From Gilliamella apicola (GTDB lineage Bacteria; Pseudomonadota; Gammaproteobacteria; Enterobacterales; Orbaceae), in contig NZ_QGLP01000003.1 of assembly GCF_003202915.1 (NCBI RefSeq), forward strand, positions 228,338-292,337: a stretch of DNA of 64,000 nucleotides, given 5' to 3'. Below, one piece after another: positions 19,259-30,000 of the stretch. The notes below the pieces were generated by a model. The model had not been told where the DNA came from, searched no databases, and saw only the letters and a program-made list of their open reading frames with translations. Both the position numbers and the translations under genes were made by a program. Positions within the stretch are counted from its first letter, which is position 1. Every line of letters starts with the position of its first letter.

Positions 19259-19993
19259 TTATTTTACCATAATGACTGGAATTAGTGATTGTTCTGTTTG
19301 TTTTAACGCCTTGGTAACATCAGCAAAGCTAACAATAGCCGTGTGTTTAATATGGTTTTTCTCACAATAACTGACTAGTTTGTCTTTAGCAAAAACCAGA
19401 TCGACATGATGAGATACGCAAAAATCGGAAGTACCATCACCAACATACAGTATTTGAGGAAAATGTTGCTGTTGTTTTACATGATTGCATTTGCAATTAC
19501 CACTTTGTTTAATACAATTTTTATTAGCATAAGGAAACTCAAGACGCCAACTTCGATGATTATCATGCAATAACTTATTAGCATAAATCGGTAGATGCTC
19601 AATACCATGACGTTTTAAGACAAATTGGATAGCATAATCTAAACCGTCACTAACTACATGAACTGGAATATGATTTTTTTCGGTGTAATCAATGAATGCT
19701 TTGAAATTAGAGTCAATTTCAATTTTTGCCAATGCAGAATTAAGTTCTTCTAAACTTGCGTCCATTAGGGCGATCTGTTTGCTCATACACTCTTGAGAAC
19801 CAATTTTACCACTGACCCATAATTCTTCGAGTTCGTCACACCCATCTCGGCCGAACTCGCTAAGTAAAGTATCAGTTACATCTTTAACACTAATGGTACC
19901 ATCAAAATCACACAGTATAATAGGTTTATGGTGATGAGTATAAGCTGGCTGAAAAAGATGATTAGTAATTGATGAAAAATTATTCATATTCAA
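19259..19993 (-). CDS. HAD-IB family phosphatase (MtnX-like)
   Basis: The 244-residue haloacid dehalogenase-type phosphatase shows motif I DFDGT (Asp29 nucleophile, Asp31 acid/base), motif II in HVVSDGLDY and motif IV GDGTSD. The C1-cap arrangement after DVTDTLL is that of the HAD-IB/MtnX-like and phosphoserine-phosphatase-like group. A cluster of Cys/His (KQSGNCKCNH) inside the cap region is unusual and could bind metal. It is the promoter-proximal gene of the minus-strand operon (HAD, alpha/beta-hydrolase, two transporter subunits), divergent from the rstA-like gene. No methionine-salvage partner genes are nearby, so a role in that pathway is unlikely. Confidence 0.8.
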   Translation of the reverse strand: MNMNNFSSITNHLFQPAYTHHHKPIILCDFDGTISVKDVTDTLLSEFGRDGCDELEELWVSGKIGSQECMSKQIALMDASLEELNSALAKIEIDSNFKAFIDYTEKNHIPVHVVSDGLDYAIQFVLKRHGIEHLPIYANKLLHDNHRSWRLEFPYANKNCIKQSGNCKCNHVKQQQHFPQILYVGDGTSDFCVSHHVDLVFAKDKLVSYCEKNHIKHTAIVSFADVTKALKQTEQSLIPVIMVK

Positions 19994-20075
19994 AGTAAAA
20001 ATTGTTTGGTTATAGATATTGTCGCCAATTTTCTCATAAAGCCATAATCAACTTTGTTGGCTCTTTGTATATATT

Positions 20076-20105
20076 TTGTAACGAAGCTGAATTTGCCTGT
20101 ATAAT
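20076..20105 (+). promoter_or_regulatory. Predicted promoter of the rstA-like gene
   Basis: TTGTAA (20076-20081), an 18-base spacer and a perfect TATAAT (20100-20105) lie about 42 bases before the ATG. No direct repeat resembling a PhoP or RstA box was evident by eye. Confidence 0.6.
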
Positions 20106-20146
20106 GAGGCATCTCGAAGTCCACGTTACGGTAAAGAGAGCCCGAA

Positions 20147-20875
20147 ATGAGTGAACGTATATTAATTATCGAAGATGATGAAAGATTAGCCAATTTAATA
20201 CAAGTTTACCTAATCCGTCAAGGATATATGGTGGATTGGCATAATAGCGGTGAAGGTGCAGAAGAGAAGATACAACAAATCAATCCTGATCTGGTTATTT
20301 TAGATGTAATGCTCCCTGAAAAATCGGGTTTTGATATCTGTCGAGACATACGTTCATGGTTTACTAACTATATTCTTATTATGACTGCTAGCGAAGACAA
20401 TATTGATGAAATTGTCGGATTAGAGTTGGGTGCGGATGATTATTTGGCCAAACCCGTTGAGCCGCGATTATTACTTGCTCGGATTCGAGCATTGCTACGA
20501 CGAAAACAGATTGAAAATGATAAAGAAGGCTTAAAAGAACATAGCACCGTATTTAACAATAATACTTTAACCTTTGAAAATTTAGTGATTGATGGTGAAA
20601 ATCGCAAAGTGTTATTAGACGGACAAGAAATTGATTTAACGACTGCCGAATTTGATTTACTCTGGTTGTTGGCCAATAATACCGGTAAGATTCTATCTCG
20701 AGATGATATATTTTCCCAAGTTAGAGGTATTGACTTTGACGGTAGTGATCGTTCAATTGATGCCCGAATTTCTCGATTACGACGTAAGCTATTTGATGAT
20801 CCAGATAATCCATCACGAATTAAAACGGTTCGAGGAAAGGGGTATTTATTCATGCGAGAAGGGGAAAACCATTGA
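20147..20875 (+). CDS. rstA: OmpR-family response regulator, RstA-like
   Basis: The 242-residue protein has an N-terminal receiver domain (acidic pocket EDD at 9-11, phospho-acceptor Asp53 in ILDVMLP, Lys102 in YLAKP) and a C-terminal winged-helix domain (about 145-238; TTAEFDLLWLLA and DARISRLRRKLFDD, then VRGKGYLF). Segments in the receiver (EENP-like INPDLVILDVMLPEKSGFDICRDIR) parallel E. coli RstA. The kinase gene overlaps its stop by 4 bases. In E. coli the RstBA system belongs to the PhoPQ and acid-stress network; here the target genes are unknown. Confidence 0.85.
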   Translation: MSERILIIEDDERLANLIQVYLIRQGYMVDWHNSGEGAEEKIQQINPDLVILDVMLPEKSGFDICRDIRSWFTNYILIMTASEDNIDEIVGLELGADDYLAKPVEPRLLLARIRALLRRKQIENDKEGLKEHSTVFNNNTLTFENLVIDGENRKVLLDGQEIDLTTAEFDLLWLLANNTGKILSRDDIFSQVRGIDFDGSDRSIDARISRLRRKLFDDPDNPSRIKTVRGKGYLFMREGENH

Positions 20876-22215
20876 GACAATTATTAGCTAAACCGCTATT
20901 TTTCAATCGTCGCATAGTCTTTTATCTGGTTATTTTACTTTCATTACAATGTATTATTGCCTATGGTGCATTATTAGTATTTGATTCGTTGCCTTCGTCA
21001 TTAACTGATATGCCTGATGATCATATCGTTTTTCGTGAGTCTCAGCGAGGAACGGTTAACTTAATTCGTAAACACATTGATGAGAATAAACAGCGACCAC
21101 TGCAAACAGTCATTGATGAGTTACAGCCTTATTTCGGCTACCCCATAAAAATTTTACCAGCAAACACCACATTATCTCATTCGGTAAAAAAAGAGTTAGA
21201 AAAACTTGATTTTGCTTATGATGGTGATGAAGAGGTGGTATATATCGACCTCAATGATGGGCATTTATTGCAGTTAGGTCCGATTCTAATGCGAGATATA
21301 TTAGAATCAAATACCATGTCGTTAAGTGTTTTTCTTATTATTTGGGCTTTATTTAGTGCCATAATCTTTTTTATTTTAATCTATTTTGCCTTCAGCGCCG
21401 TATGGAAAGATTTGGTTAATATACGTCAAACTGCTGAACAACTAGGACAGGGCAATTTAAAAGCACGTACCGAAAATGTGAAAGGTTGGCTATTCAAACC
21501 ATTAGCCAACGTTTTAAATAATATGGGCACTCATATAGAGCATCTGGTCAGCACAAACCAAACAATTTCGCATGCAATGGCACATGAACTGCGCACTCCT
21601 CTTGCTCGAATGCGATTTGAGTTAAGTATGCTTGAAGAATCTACTGACGAAGATGAAAGAACCACTTTACAAAAAGGGATGAGTGATGATATCGATGAAC
21701 TCGAAACACTGATTAACGCCAGTTTGAATTATTTCAAAATGCAGCAAAGCAATATTGAATTAAATCTCACTACAGTATCGTTAAAACAGTGGGGTGAAAA
21801 AATTTGTCAGTCATTAGCTCTATTTAAACCTAAAGGTTTTGAGCTCGTTTGCCATAGCCAAGATGCCAACGCCAAAATTGATACAAATTTAGCAGAAACT
21901 ATCGTCAAAAATCTGCTACTCAATGCTTTTAAATATGCAGCGCATAAAGCAGTATTAAATATCACTAAACAGGATAATCGTGTTATTTTGGAAATTGATG
22001 ATGATGGTGCAGGGATTCCATTTGATGCTCGTGAAAAGATCTTTATGCCATTTGCTCGTCTTGATACTAGCCGTACCCGATCAACGGGGGGGTATGGATT
22101 AGGCTTAGCTTATGTAAAATTAATGGCAGAATTTCATGACGGTAAAGCCTTTGTGGTTACTAGCCCATTAGGTGGCGCACGATTTGTGGTTTCAATAAAA
22201 TCAGGTGATTTTTAA
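20872..22215 (+). CDS. rstB: Sensor histidine kinase, RstB-like
   Basis: The 447-residue inner-membrane kinase has TM1 at about 15-37, a periplasmic sensor of about 110 residues, TM2 at about 150-174, a HAMP segment and the catalytic core. The H-box is HAMAHELRTPLARMRFEL with phospho-acceptor His238; the ATPase region has N-box LLLNAFKYA, G1 DDDGAGIP, F-box and G2 TGGYGLGLAYV. The start appears to be TTG overlapping the rstA stop (TTGA); no better ATG precedes TM1. The pattern of H-box and G-box closely follows E. coli RstB, though the sensor domain is diverged. Confidence 0.85.
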   Translation: MRQLLAKPLFFNRRIVFYLVILLSLQCIIAYGALLVFDSLPSSLTDMPDDHIVFRESQRGTVNLIRKHIDENKQRPLQTVIDELQPYFGYPIKILPANTTLSHSVKKELEKLDFAYDGDEEVVYIDLNDGHLLQLGPILMRDILESNTMSLSVFLIIWALFSAIIFFILIYFAFSAVWKDLVNIRQTAEQLGQGNLKARTENVKGWLFKPLANVLNNMGTHIEHLVSTNQTISHAMAHELRTPLARMRFELSMLEESTDEDERTTLQKGMSDDIDELETLINASLNYFKMQQSNIELNLTTVSLKQWGEKICQSLALFKPKGFELVCHSQDANAKIDTNLAETIVKNLLLNAFKYAAHKAVLNITKQDNRVILEIDDDGAGIPFDAREKIFMPFARLDTSRTRSTGGYGLGLAYVKLMAEFHDGKAFVVTSPLGGARFVVSIKSGDF

Positions 22216-22335
22216 TCATTTTTTAACATTAAGATTTATGATAAAAAATGATCATATTTGTTATTTATCGGTATTTCATTTTTTTACTGCTATTATAGGA
22301 TAATATTTACTCTATTGCTCAATGAGGTGAGTATT

Positions 22336-23553
22336 ATGGAAAATGATTTAAAACCTTCTATTCCAACAGTTTATTGGCTTAAATTGGTTATAATTTTCTT
22401 TTTGGGATGGATAGTAATTTATGCTGGCAGATCGGTTTTAAGTCCTTTAGTTGGTGAATTACAAACTCAATTTGGTTTAACTAAAGCTGCAACCGGCGGC
22501 ATCATGAGTTTGTTTTTTCTTGCTTATACCTTATTTCAAATACCATCAGGTATTCTCGGTGATAAAATTGGTCGTAAGCGAGTTTTAGTAACCGGATTTT
22601 CCTTGTATGCTATCTTCATTGCAGCAATCTATTTTGCGCCTTCCTTTACAAGCTTCTTAATCCTTTGGATGCTAACTGGTGCCGCGCAAGGATGTTACTA
22701 TGGACCTCAATATGCGTTATCGTCCGAAGCCATTCCGAAAAAATGGATAACTTTAGGCAGTGCCATTATTGGTAGTGGCATGTCTTTTGGTATAGCAATA
22801 GGATATTATCTGTCCAGTGTGATGATCTCGGTTTTCAATACTTCATGGAAAATACCTTTTGTGATGGTAGCGATGCCAATCGTAATAGTTACTGTTTTGA
22901 TGATTGTTTTTATTAAAGACAAATCCAAATTTTCAGTCGCATCCCAAACTTCAGAAAAAACTAATTTTTCTCAACTGTTTAAAAATAGAAATTTAGTTTT
23001 GGCATATATCACCATCTTTTGTTCTATTTATGGTTTTTTTGTTATTATCACTTGGTTACCTAATTATCTTGAAGTAGAACGCGGCATGAATAAAATTGAA
23101 GCGTCACAAATTGCCTCAATTGTACCTTGGATCTCAATTATTGGGACACTATTGTGTAGTTATGTTTCAGATAAATTAGGTCGCCGTAAACCGGTGGTCT
23201 TATTTATGATGCCGTTATCTTTAATAGCGATTTTTTCAATAGTCTATTGTGATTCTTATGCGGTGCTTGTTGCAGTGCTAATATTATATGGTTTTATTGG
23301 TAAAATTAGTTTAAATCCGGTACTGATCGCTTTAGTTGCTGATAATGCGCCTAAAGCATCATTAAGTACTGCATTTGGACTATATAATTTTTTTTGTATG
23401 GCCGCCTCAATCTGTGCCCCTTACTTTACCGGCCTTATTGCCGATAAGACAGGAAGTTTAAATAGTGGATTTTACCTTGCAGCAGTTATAACATTGGTTG
23501 GAATTACTGCAATGTTATTTGTTAAAGAAGCAAAATCCGCTAAGCAAAGTTAA
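22336..23553 (+). CDS. Major facilitator superfamily transporter
   Basis: The 405-residue transporter has about 12 predicted membrane helices, the MFS loop 2-3 motif GDKIGRKRV and a matching DKLGRRKPV in the second half. The N-terminal half (YAGRSVLSPLVGELQTQFGLTKA) recalls the anion:cation symporter group that includes sugar-acid and organic-acid carriers, but the substrate cannot be assigned. The start is the ATG at 22336 with AGGTGA six bases upstream; a longer frame from TTG has no RBS. The gene appears monocistronic, 120 bases after the kinase gene. Confidence 0.85.
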   Translation: MENDLKPSIPTVYWLKLVIIFFLGWIVIYAGRSVLSPLVGELQTQFGLTKAATGGIMSLFFLAYTLFQIPSGILGDKIGRKRVLVTGFSLYAIFIAAIYFAPSFTSFLILWMLTGAAQGCYYGPQYALSSEAIPKKWITLGSAIIGSGMSFGIAIGYYLSSVMISVFNTSWKIPFVMVAMPIVIVTVLMIVFIKDKSKFSVASQTSEKTNFSQLFKNRNLVLAYITIFCSIYGFFVIITWLPNYLEVERGMNKIEASQIASIVPWISIIGTLLCSYVSDKLGRRKPVVLFMMPLSLIAIFSIVYCDSYAVLVAVLILYGFIGKISLNPVLIALVADNAPKASLSTAFGLYNFFCMAASICAPYFTGLIADKTGSLNSGFYLAAVITLVGITAMLFVKEAKSAKQS

Positions 23554-23790
23554 TTCATAGTAATGTTTTTATCTATTTTTAATCATTATTATTAATCAAT
23601 AGTTTTGCTAAGATTATTGCGCAGTATTATCCGTTTGAGCTGAGATATTTTTTCAAAAAATTTAAATCTCATGTTTTAACGTTTCGAAAAAACAAAAAAT
23701 TTGTTATATTCGTCGGTCAAAATGATAAAAATGATAAATCTCATTTCTAAATTGGTCATGAGCAAATAAATATATAATCAGAGGTTTTTT
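23554..23790 (+). promoter_or_regulatory. glnS upstream region
   Basis: This 237-base AT-rich spacer holds the glnS promoter. A TATATT -10-like hexamer lies near 23705 and the glnS RBS (AGAGG) lies just before the ATG. No coding frame of interest is seen. Confidence 0.4.
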
Positions 23791-25461
23791 ATGAGCGGTG
23801 ATTTACCGAACGAAACTCGTCCAACAAACTTTATTCGTCAAATTATTGATGCAGATCTTGCTGCCGGAAAATATAAAACAACGCATACTCGTTTTCCGCC
23901 AGAACCTAATGGCTATTTACATATTGGTCATGCAAAATCTATCTGTTTAAACTTCGGTATTGCCCAAGATTATCAGGGTAAATGTAATTTACGTTTTGAT
24001 GATACCAATCCAGCTAAAGAAGATATTGAATATGTTGAATCAATTAAAGAAGATGTTCGTTGGTTAGGATTTGAATGGGATGGTGAGATTTGCTATTCAT
24101 CTGACTATTTTGATCGTTTATATGAATATGCATTAGAGCTTATCAATAAAGGTCTTGCTTATGTCGATGAACTGTCTGCTGATGAAATTCGCGAATATCG
24201 TGGCACCTTAACACAACCCGGTAAAAATAGTCCTTATCGCGACCGCAGTATTGAAGAAAACTTAGCATTATTTATCCAAATGAAAGAGGGTAAATTTGCT
24301 GAAGGAAAAGCTTGCTTACGAGCGAAAATTGATATGGCATCACCTTTTATTGTTATGCGAGATCCTGTGTTATACCGGATTAAATTTGCTGAACATCACC
24401 AAACTGGTAATAAATGGTGTATCTATCCAATGTACGATTTTACTCACTGTATATCGGATGCCATTGAAAATATCACCCATTCACTTTGTACCCTTGAGTT
24501 CCAAGATAATCGTCGTTTATATGACTGGGTTTTAGATAATATTACTATCGAAGCCAGACCTCATCAATATGAGTTTTCAAGATTAAATCTTGAATATGCG
24601 ATTACTTCTAAACGAAAATTAACTCAGTTAGTTGCTGAACAAATTGTTGATGGTTGGAATGATCCGCGTATGCCAACTGTTTCTGGTTTGCGTCGTCGTG
24701 GCTATACTCCATCTTCAATCCGTGAATTTTGTCGTCGAATCGGGGTAACTAAACAAGAAAATACCGTTGAAATGAGTACTCTTGAATTTTGTATTCGTGA
24801 AGATCTCAACGAAAATGCGCCACGAGCCATGGCGGTAATTGATCCGGTTAAAGTGGTCATTGAAAACTTTTCGGCAACAATTGATGAAGTATTAAGCATG
24901 CCAAATCACCCTAATCGACCAGAACTCGGTCACCGAGAAGTCATGTTTACTCGCGAGATTTATATCGATCGCGCGGATTTTAGAGAAGAAGCTAATAAAA
25001 ATTATAAGCGACTTGTATTAGGTAAAGAAGTTCGTTTGCGTAATGCTTATGTGATACGTGCTGATCGCGTTGAAAAAGATGCCGAAGGTAATATCCAAAC
25101 TATTTATTGTAGTTACGATCCAGCTACCTTAAATAAAAATCCTGAAGATGGACGTAAAGTGAAAGGTGTTATTCATTGGGTGTCAGCCAAGTTTGCCAAA
25201 CCAGCCGAAATTCGTCTTTATGATCGTTTATTTAATACCCCAAATCCTGGTAGTGCTGAAGATTTTTTATCAACCATTAATCCAAACTCTTTAATTATTA
25301 GACAAGGATTTGTTGAGCCTAGTTTACAAAAGGCGAAAACCGAACAAGCCTATCAATTTGAGCGTGAAGGTTATTTCTGTCTAGATAGTAAATATGCGAC
25401 TGAAGATAATCTCGTGTTTAATCGTACGGTAGGTTTAAGAGATAGCTGGAACGAAGCATAA
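23791..25461 (+). CDS. glnS: Glutaminyl-tRNA synthetase
   Basis: The 556-residue enzyme (E. coli GlnS 554) charges tRNA-Gln. The class I signatures are HIGH ([10 protein letters not shown], about 40-49) and a KMSKS-equivalent TSKRKL at about 270. The opening [28 protein letters not shown] is diagnostic of GlnS as opposed to GltX. The C-terminal anticodon-binding beta-barrels are complete. Presence of GlnS is the norm for gammaproteobacteria and avoids the transamidation route. The gene is followed by a strong bidirectional terminator. Confidence 0.99.
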   Translation: MSGDLPNETRPTNFIRQIIDADLAAGKYKTTHTRFPPEPNGYLHIGHAKSICLNFGIAQDYQGKCNLRFDDTNPAKEDIEYVESIKEDVRWLGFEWDGEICYSSDYFDRLYEYALELINKGLAYVDELSADEIREYRGTLTQPGKNSPYRDRSIEENLALFIQMKEGKFAEGKACLRAKIDMASPFIVMRDPVLYRIKFAEHHQTGNKWCIYPMYDFTHCISDAIENITHSLCTLEFQDNRRLYDWVLDNITIEARPHQYEFSRLNLEYAITSKRKLTQLVAEQIVDGWNDPRMPTVSGLRRRGYTPSSIREFCRRIGVTKQENTVEMSTLEFCIREDLNENAPRAMAVIDPVKVVIENFSATIDEVLSMPNHPNRPELGHREVMFTREIYIDRADFREEANKNYKRLVLGKEVRLRNAYVIRADRVEKDAEGNIQTIYCSYDPATLNKNPEDGRKVKGVIHWVSAKFAKPAEIRLYDRLFNTPNPGSAEDFLSTINPNSLIIRQGFVEPSLQKAKTEQAYQFEREGYFCLDSKYATEDNLVFNRTVGLRDSWNEA

Positions 25462-25469
25462 TTATAATA

Positions 25470-25498
25470 AAAACGCCAATTTTAATTGGCGTTTTTAT
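25470..25498 (+). terminator. Bidirectional terminator between glnS and the DUF3999 gene
   Basis: A stem AAAACGCCAAT/ATTGGCGTTTT with a 4-base loop is flanked by A-run and T-run, so it functions for both converging genes. Confidence 0.85.
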
Positions 25499-25515
25499 TT
25501 TCATCTCTAATGATA

Positions 25516-26925
25516 TTATTCGGCTTTTTTAACCTCTTTTAATAATTTTAAAGCTAACAGCATTAAAAATAATGCACCAGCTATTAAAACGCCCCAAATT
25601 AACCATTTAGATAAAGAAGATGATTTGCTCGAATTATCATCGGTTTGCGATAATACCTCTCGGTTACCTAATTTAACTTTATCGCCCAAATAAGCTTCTG
25701 GTACATCTTGTGCAGATATTGTGTCAGATAATAGTGCTTTTTCACTTAATGATGCCGGTTTAGCTATTGGTGAACCCCAAGCAAGAATAAATGGTCCATT
25801 ATTGGCGCTGTTAAAGATAATCCTCATCCGATATAAGTAAGCGGTAACAGAAGGTGGGTTATCTAAAGATGCATTAATTGCTTTAATTTTTAACTGTTTA
25901 ATATTTAAAATCGAATTGTTAATATTAATTGTTTGACTTTGATTGGTATCATTAATACTGCGAAAAATATAATCATCAAGTTTATGCCAGGTTTTATCAT
26001 TGTCACTAGTTTTATAAAAAATAGTTGCCGGTAAAACAGTCCGCTCATTTTGCAGTTTAATAGTGAGCTGTTTAATCGGTAGTGAGGTAGATAATTGATA
26101 AGTTGCTTCTTGCTCATCAGCTGAGATTAAGTTTAAATCGATTGGATAAAGATCCCTTACTGGCGTTGCTTTTCTTGATGTGAATTTAACTGTTTTAATA
26201 CTAGGTATTAATTGCTTATCTGATTTTAACTGTAAAATCCAATAGATAGATTTGAAATTCATACCAGACGGTAAGTCAATTGTATTAACGTTTAATGACT
26301 GATTATTGTTATTATCTGTTAAAGACATTATCGGAACATTATCTATCGCAGTTTGCCATTTTTTCAAATCGTTACTATATAGGAGGTTAGCGGTTGCCTG
26401 CCAATTTGACATTTCCTCGAAATCGATGGATAAACGACTAAATGGTTGGCCTAATTTAATTTCACTAGGAATTTGTAACAAATAGGTTGCATGATATTCA
26501 TTTGGTTTATTGGCGTTATCAAGGTTAATTTGTATATTCTTATTATTGATGTTGATATTATATTGGCCAATTGCAGATAGTTTTTTCCCTTCTATCTCAT
26601 CTTCTTGATTATTATTGTTATCGTTTTCTTGATGGTTATCTAAGCTATAAACGGTGACCGGAAAAGTCTGATTTTCATCATTTTGTTGATAAACATTAGC
26701 TAATGCAAAGGGGACGGGTTGGCCTTTTTGATTGAAAACTCGAACATCATCTAATGTGCTTGATAATGCTTGAGTATAAATATCCCCGGTTAACTCTATT
26801 CGGTTATACATACTTTCGCTGTTGCTAAGTTCGATCATAGCACCATAGGCATATTGATTAGTTTGATCTGCTGCTTGACTTAAACCACTTATTAGCAAAA
26901 GTGAGCTTAATAAGATTTTTTTCAT
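25516..26925 (-). CDS. DUF3999 family secreted/membrane protein
   Basis: The 469-residue protein has a signal peptide (MKKILLSSLLLISGLSQA, cut near residue 18), a large beta-rich periplasmic portion (about 20-425) and one C-terminal transmembrane helix (about 440-461) followed by a basic tail, predicting an inner-membrane-anchored periplasmic protein. The N-terminal IELTGDIYTQALSSTLDDVRVFNQKGQPVPFAL matches the DUF3999 pattern. It lies downstream of, and on the same strand as, the DUF2339 gene. The two families are commonly neighbours and probably form a membrane complex of unknown role. Confidence 0.85.
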   Translation of the reverse strand: MKKILLSSLLLISGLSQAADQTNQYAYGAMIELSNSESMYNRIELTGDIYTQALSSTLDDVRVFNQKGQPVPFALANVYQQNDENQTFPVTVYSLDNHQENDNNNNQEDEIEGKKLSAIGQYNININNKNIQINLDNANKPNEYHATYLLQIPSEIKLGQPFSRLSIDFEEMSNWQATANLLYSNDLKKWQTAIDNVPIMSLTDNNNNQSLNVNTIDLPSGMNFKSIYWILQLKSDKQLIPSIKTVKFTSRKATPVRDLYPIDLNLISADEQEATYQLSTSLPIKQLTIKLQNERTVLPATIFYKTSDNDKTWHKLDDYIFRSINDTNQSQTININNSILNIKQLKIKAINASLDNPPSVTAYLYRMRIIFNSANNGPFILAWGSPIAKPASLSEKALLSDTISAQDVPEAYLGDKVKLGNREVLSQTDDNSSKSSSLSKWLIWGVLIAGALFLMLLALKLLKEVKKAE

Positions 26926-27057
26926 AACTTTTTATCCATTAAATTAAATAATATTCAGGAAGTTGTATTGCTCTCAATGGTGAATAAGCAATTTTGTTCT
27001 TCCTGAATTTGTGTGATATTGGTTTATCAATTTAAATTATATCGTTAATATTTATAT

Positions 27058-30000
27058 TTATTCATTTTCGACCACGCTTTCATCATTTAGTTTCGGTGGT
27101 AACGGTGCTAAATAGCCGATCAGTAACATCAGTAATGCTACGCCAATAAAGGCAAACGCTCGTAGTAAACCATCAATTTCTCTGATATCAACAAATATCA
27201 ATTTAATAATAACAATCATTTGCATTAATTGACCACAAAACCATATTTTTCGGAGTGAATAACGGTGTCCTATGGCAATTAAAATCACTGCGCTTAACAT
27301 CCAAAGTAACGATAAGGTCATTTGTACAATATTGTTGTGCCATAAATTAAATGTACTCCAACTAATATCAAATGTTTGACTCAAACAACGCAGAACAATA
27401 CTGTTAGCCCAAATGAAAGTTAATGTCAGTAACAATATCACAATCAAATTAGGCAATGGTATTTTAAAGTTAGCTAAATTGGTTGTTTTATTTTGAATTT
27501 GCCAATAATTCATTGTTAATTTTAACCAAACACAAGACATGATTAAGCTAAAAATGGCACTTTCTTCAAGTGGGTTAATAATTGGGATATAAGGCCAATA
27601 GATAATTTGTCCACTCATACCAAGTCCTACAATCAAATAGAGTGCCATATAACTAATAAGTGGTAGCAAACCGATTGACCAATAACTTTTTATCAATGAG
27701 AATGACGTAATATATTGGCGTTTAATAAGGATATAGAATAGCAAAGTGATACCGCTAGCAATCGTTGCCAATAAACTCCATTTTATTACCTCATATCCCC
27801 ATGGTAAAGTATCGAAAAGATGGAATATTTCCCGAGCAAACCATCCGAGTAACATCCAAAATAGACTAATATGTAATAAAATAAATAGGTTATTTATACC
27901 AGTATTACTATTTATTTTGCTATTTTGGATTTTATATAGATAGATATAACCACTTATGAAGGCTGCGATCCAAGCTAGATTGCAAGGCCAATAGCTAGAA
28001 AAATAGTAGCAGGAAACAGCATGGCTTTTTAGCAAACTTATTGCAAGTACCGCCCAAAGTAATAACATTCCATGACAGATGATATTCCAATCAATCTTTT
28101 TACCAATGAAATACCATAACCAAAAGGAAGCAGTAAAACATAATAAAATTAATGGTATTTGTATCATAATTTGCTGTAAAAATAGTGGGATACTTAATAA
28201 AATCCACAATATCCAAACAATAGCAGCTATAGATAAACAGAAAGATTTGATTAACTTTGTTACTTCGGTTTTTTGTCCATATTGGTGCCATAAACAAGCA
28301 TGAACTAATAAAATAATGCTACTAATTCCTAAAAGGGAAGTGTACAGTATTGGAGTTAGTTGATTATTTTCTAAAGATATTGCCGCAGATATAATTCCTA
28401 ACGACATGATTAAGGTACCAGATAACGCTGTACGGTAGTATTTTTGGGAGAGCATAACCCATGTAATAGCGGTTCCTTCAAACATCCACAATGTAGCAGT
28501 CCAATTGGCACTAAGTGCAAGTGGAATAGATAATGTGATAAATGAAACACCAATAGTCAACCAATATAAGGATAGTGTTTTCGCTAATGATTTCCATAAA
28601 TGGAAAATAATAAAGGCACCAACAAGATAGAATAATCCAAAGCCTAGTGATGAAAATGCTGGACCAAATTCCCATTGCTGCGTAATAGCATATTGCAATC
28701 CAAATCCGCATAAAGGGGCGCCAAACAGTAATAACAGATCAATAATATTCTGGTATTTTTCTTTATTATGGATACTTCGGATTGATAACAATACCGCTAA
28801 CACACCGTAAATCACTAAATTAGCAAGTATAAAGATCTGACATTCAGTATAAAATTCTGGCGTAAAACTCTGTATTCCCCAAACTAGCGATACAACAAAA
28901 GTAAAGGTAAATCCTAATAGATTAAGAATTCGCCAAGATTGTGTGATACTGATTATCAAGATTGCGGTTGAAATCATTAAATAATAACTAAATAACGCAA
29001 CATGATTACCAGAACCATCGGATAATAAAATTGGTGTTACATAGCCACCAACGCAGGCAATGATTGCCAAACTTATGGCTCTTTGCAAAATGGAAAATAA
29101 AATACTGGAAGAACATATCACAACTAAAATAGCAAAGGTGATTAATGTTGGGATTAACTCATATAACTTGAAGGCAGCAAAAATGGTCAGATATAAAATT
29201 GCTATTGCACCCCCTTGTAATATGAGGGCATAAATTTGACGTTTGCGGCGTAATTTCCAACCAATAGCTAATAAACCAATTCCTAATATAAGTGCACCTA
29301 AAATTCTAACTTCAGGTGAAAGATAATGGCGCTGATGTTCAATGCCGTATTTAAATAGATAAGTCAGTCCCAAAAATAGAATTATGATAGCAATTTTAGT
29401 AATAATATTGACTTTAATTAACCAATTAAACAAGCTGTAACCGATATTAGTTTCACTACTACGAGAATGTTTATGATATGACCCAAACGGGTCAAATGAA
29501 GCTTGTTTAATCTCAGGTTGGTTATCAGGTTCGGTGATTTGTGCTAATAATGTTTGCTCATTAATTGTTAGAGTTTCGATTTTTGGTTCATCATGTTCAA
29601 CACTTAATGTGCTTTCAACTATCAATTCAGAATTAGGTTGCCCACTAGTATCAGCTAAAACTGATTCATTTTGCTCATTAAGTGCCAAGTTTGAAAATGT
29701 TTCTTGTTGATGGGATGGTTTTAATGGCTGTATTATCTCTAATTCTGCTGTTATTGATTCTGAATTGTTTTCTTCTAATTCATTAGAATGCATATTAACC
29801 GTTGATTGAGACATTTCTTGCTCAATCTCAATAAAATTAGTTTCATTTTTAGAGATAGAAGGGGTATTGAGTACGGATTCTTCTTGTGCCGTATTGTTTT
29901 CTTCTTCTACATGGGTTTTATCTGATTGATAAAGCTGCTGTGTAAAGGATAAAAGATGTTGTTGCAGTTCGGTTAATTGGTTCTGTAAGGCCGTTATTTG

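Noticed and set aside
19990..20193. 67-codon minus-strand frame between the HAD phosphatase and rstA
   Set aside because: It overlaps the rstA promoter and start, and its composition is not protein-like.
20440..20880. 146-codon minus-strand frame within rstA
   Set aside because: It is a shadow of the rstA frame; no RBS and no recognisable domain.
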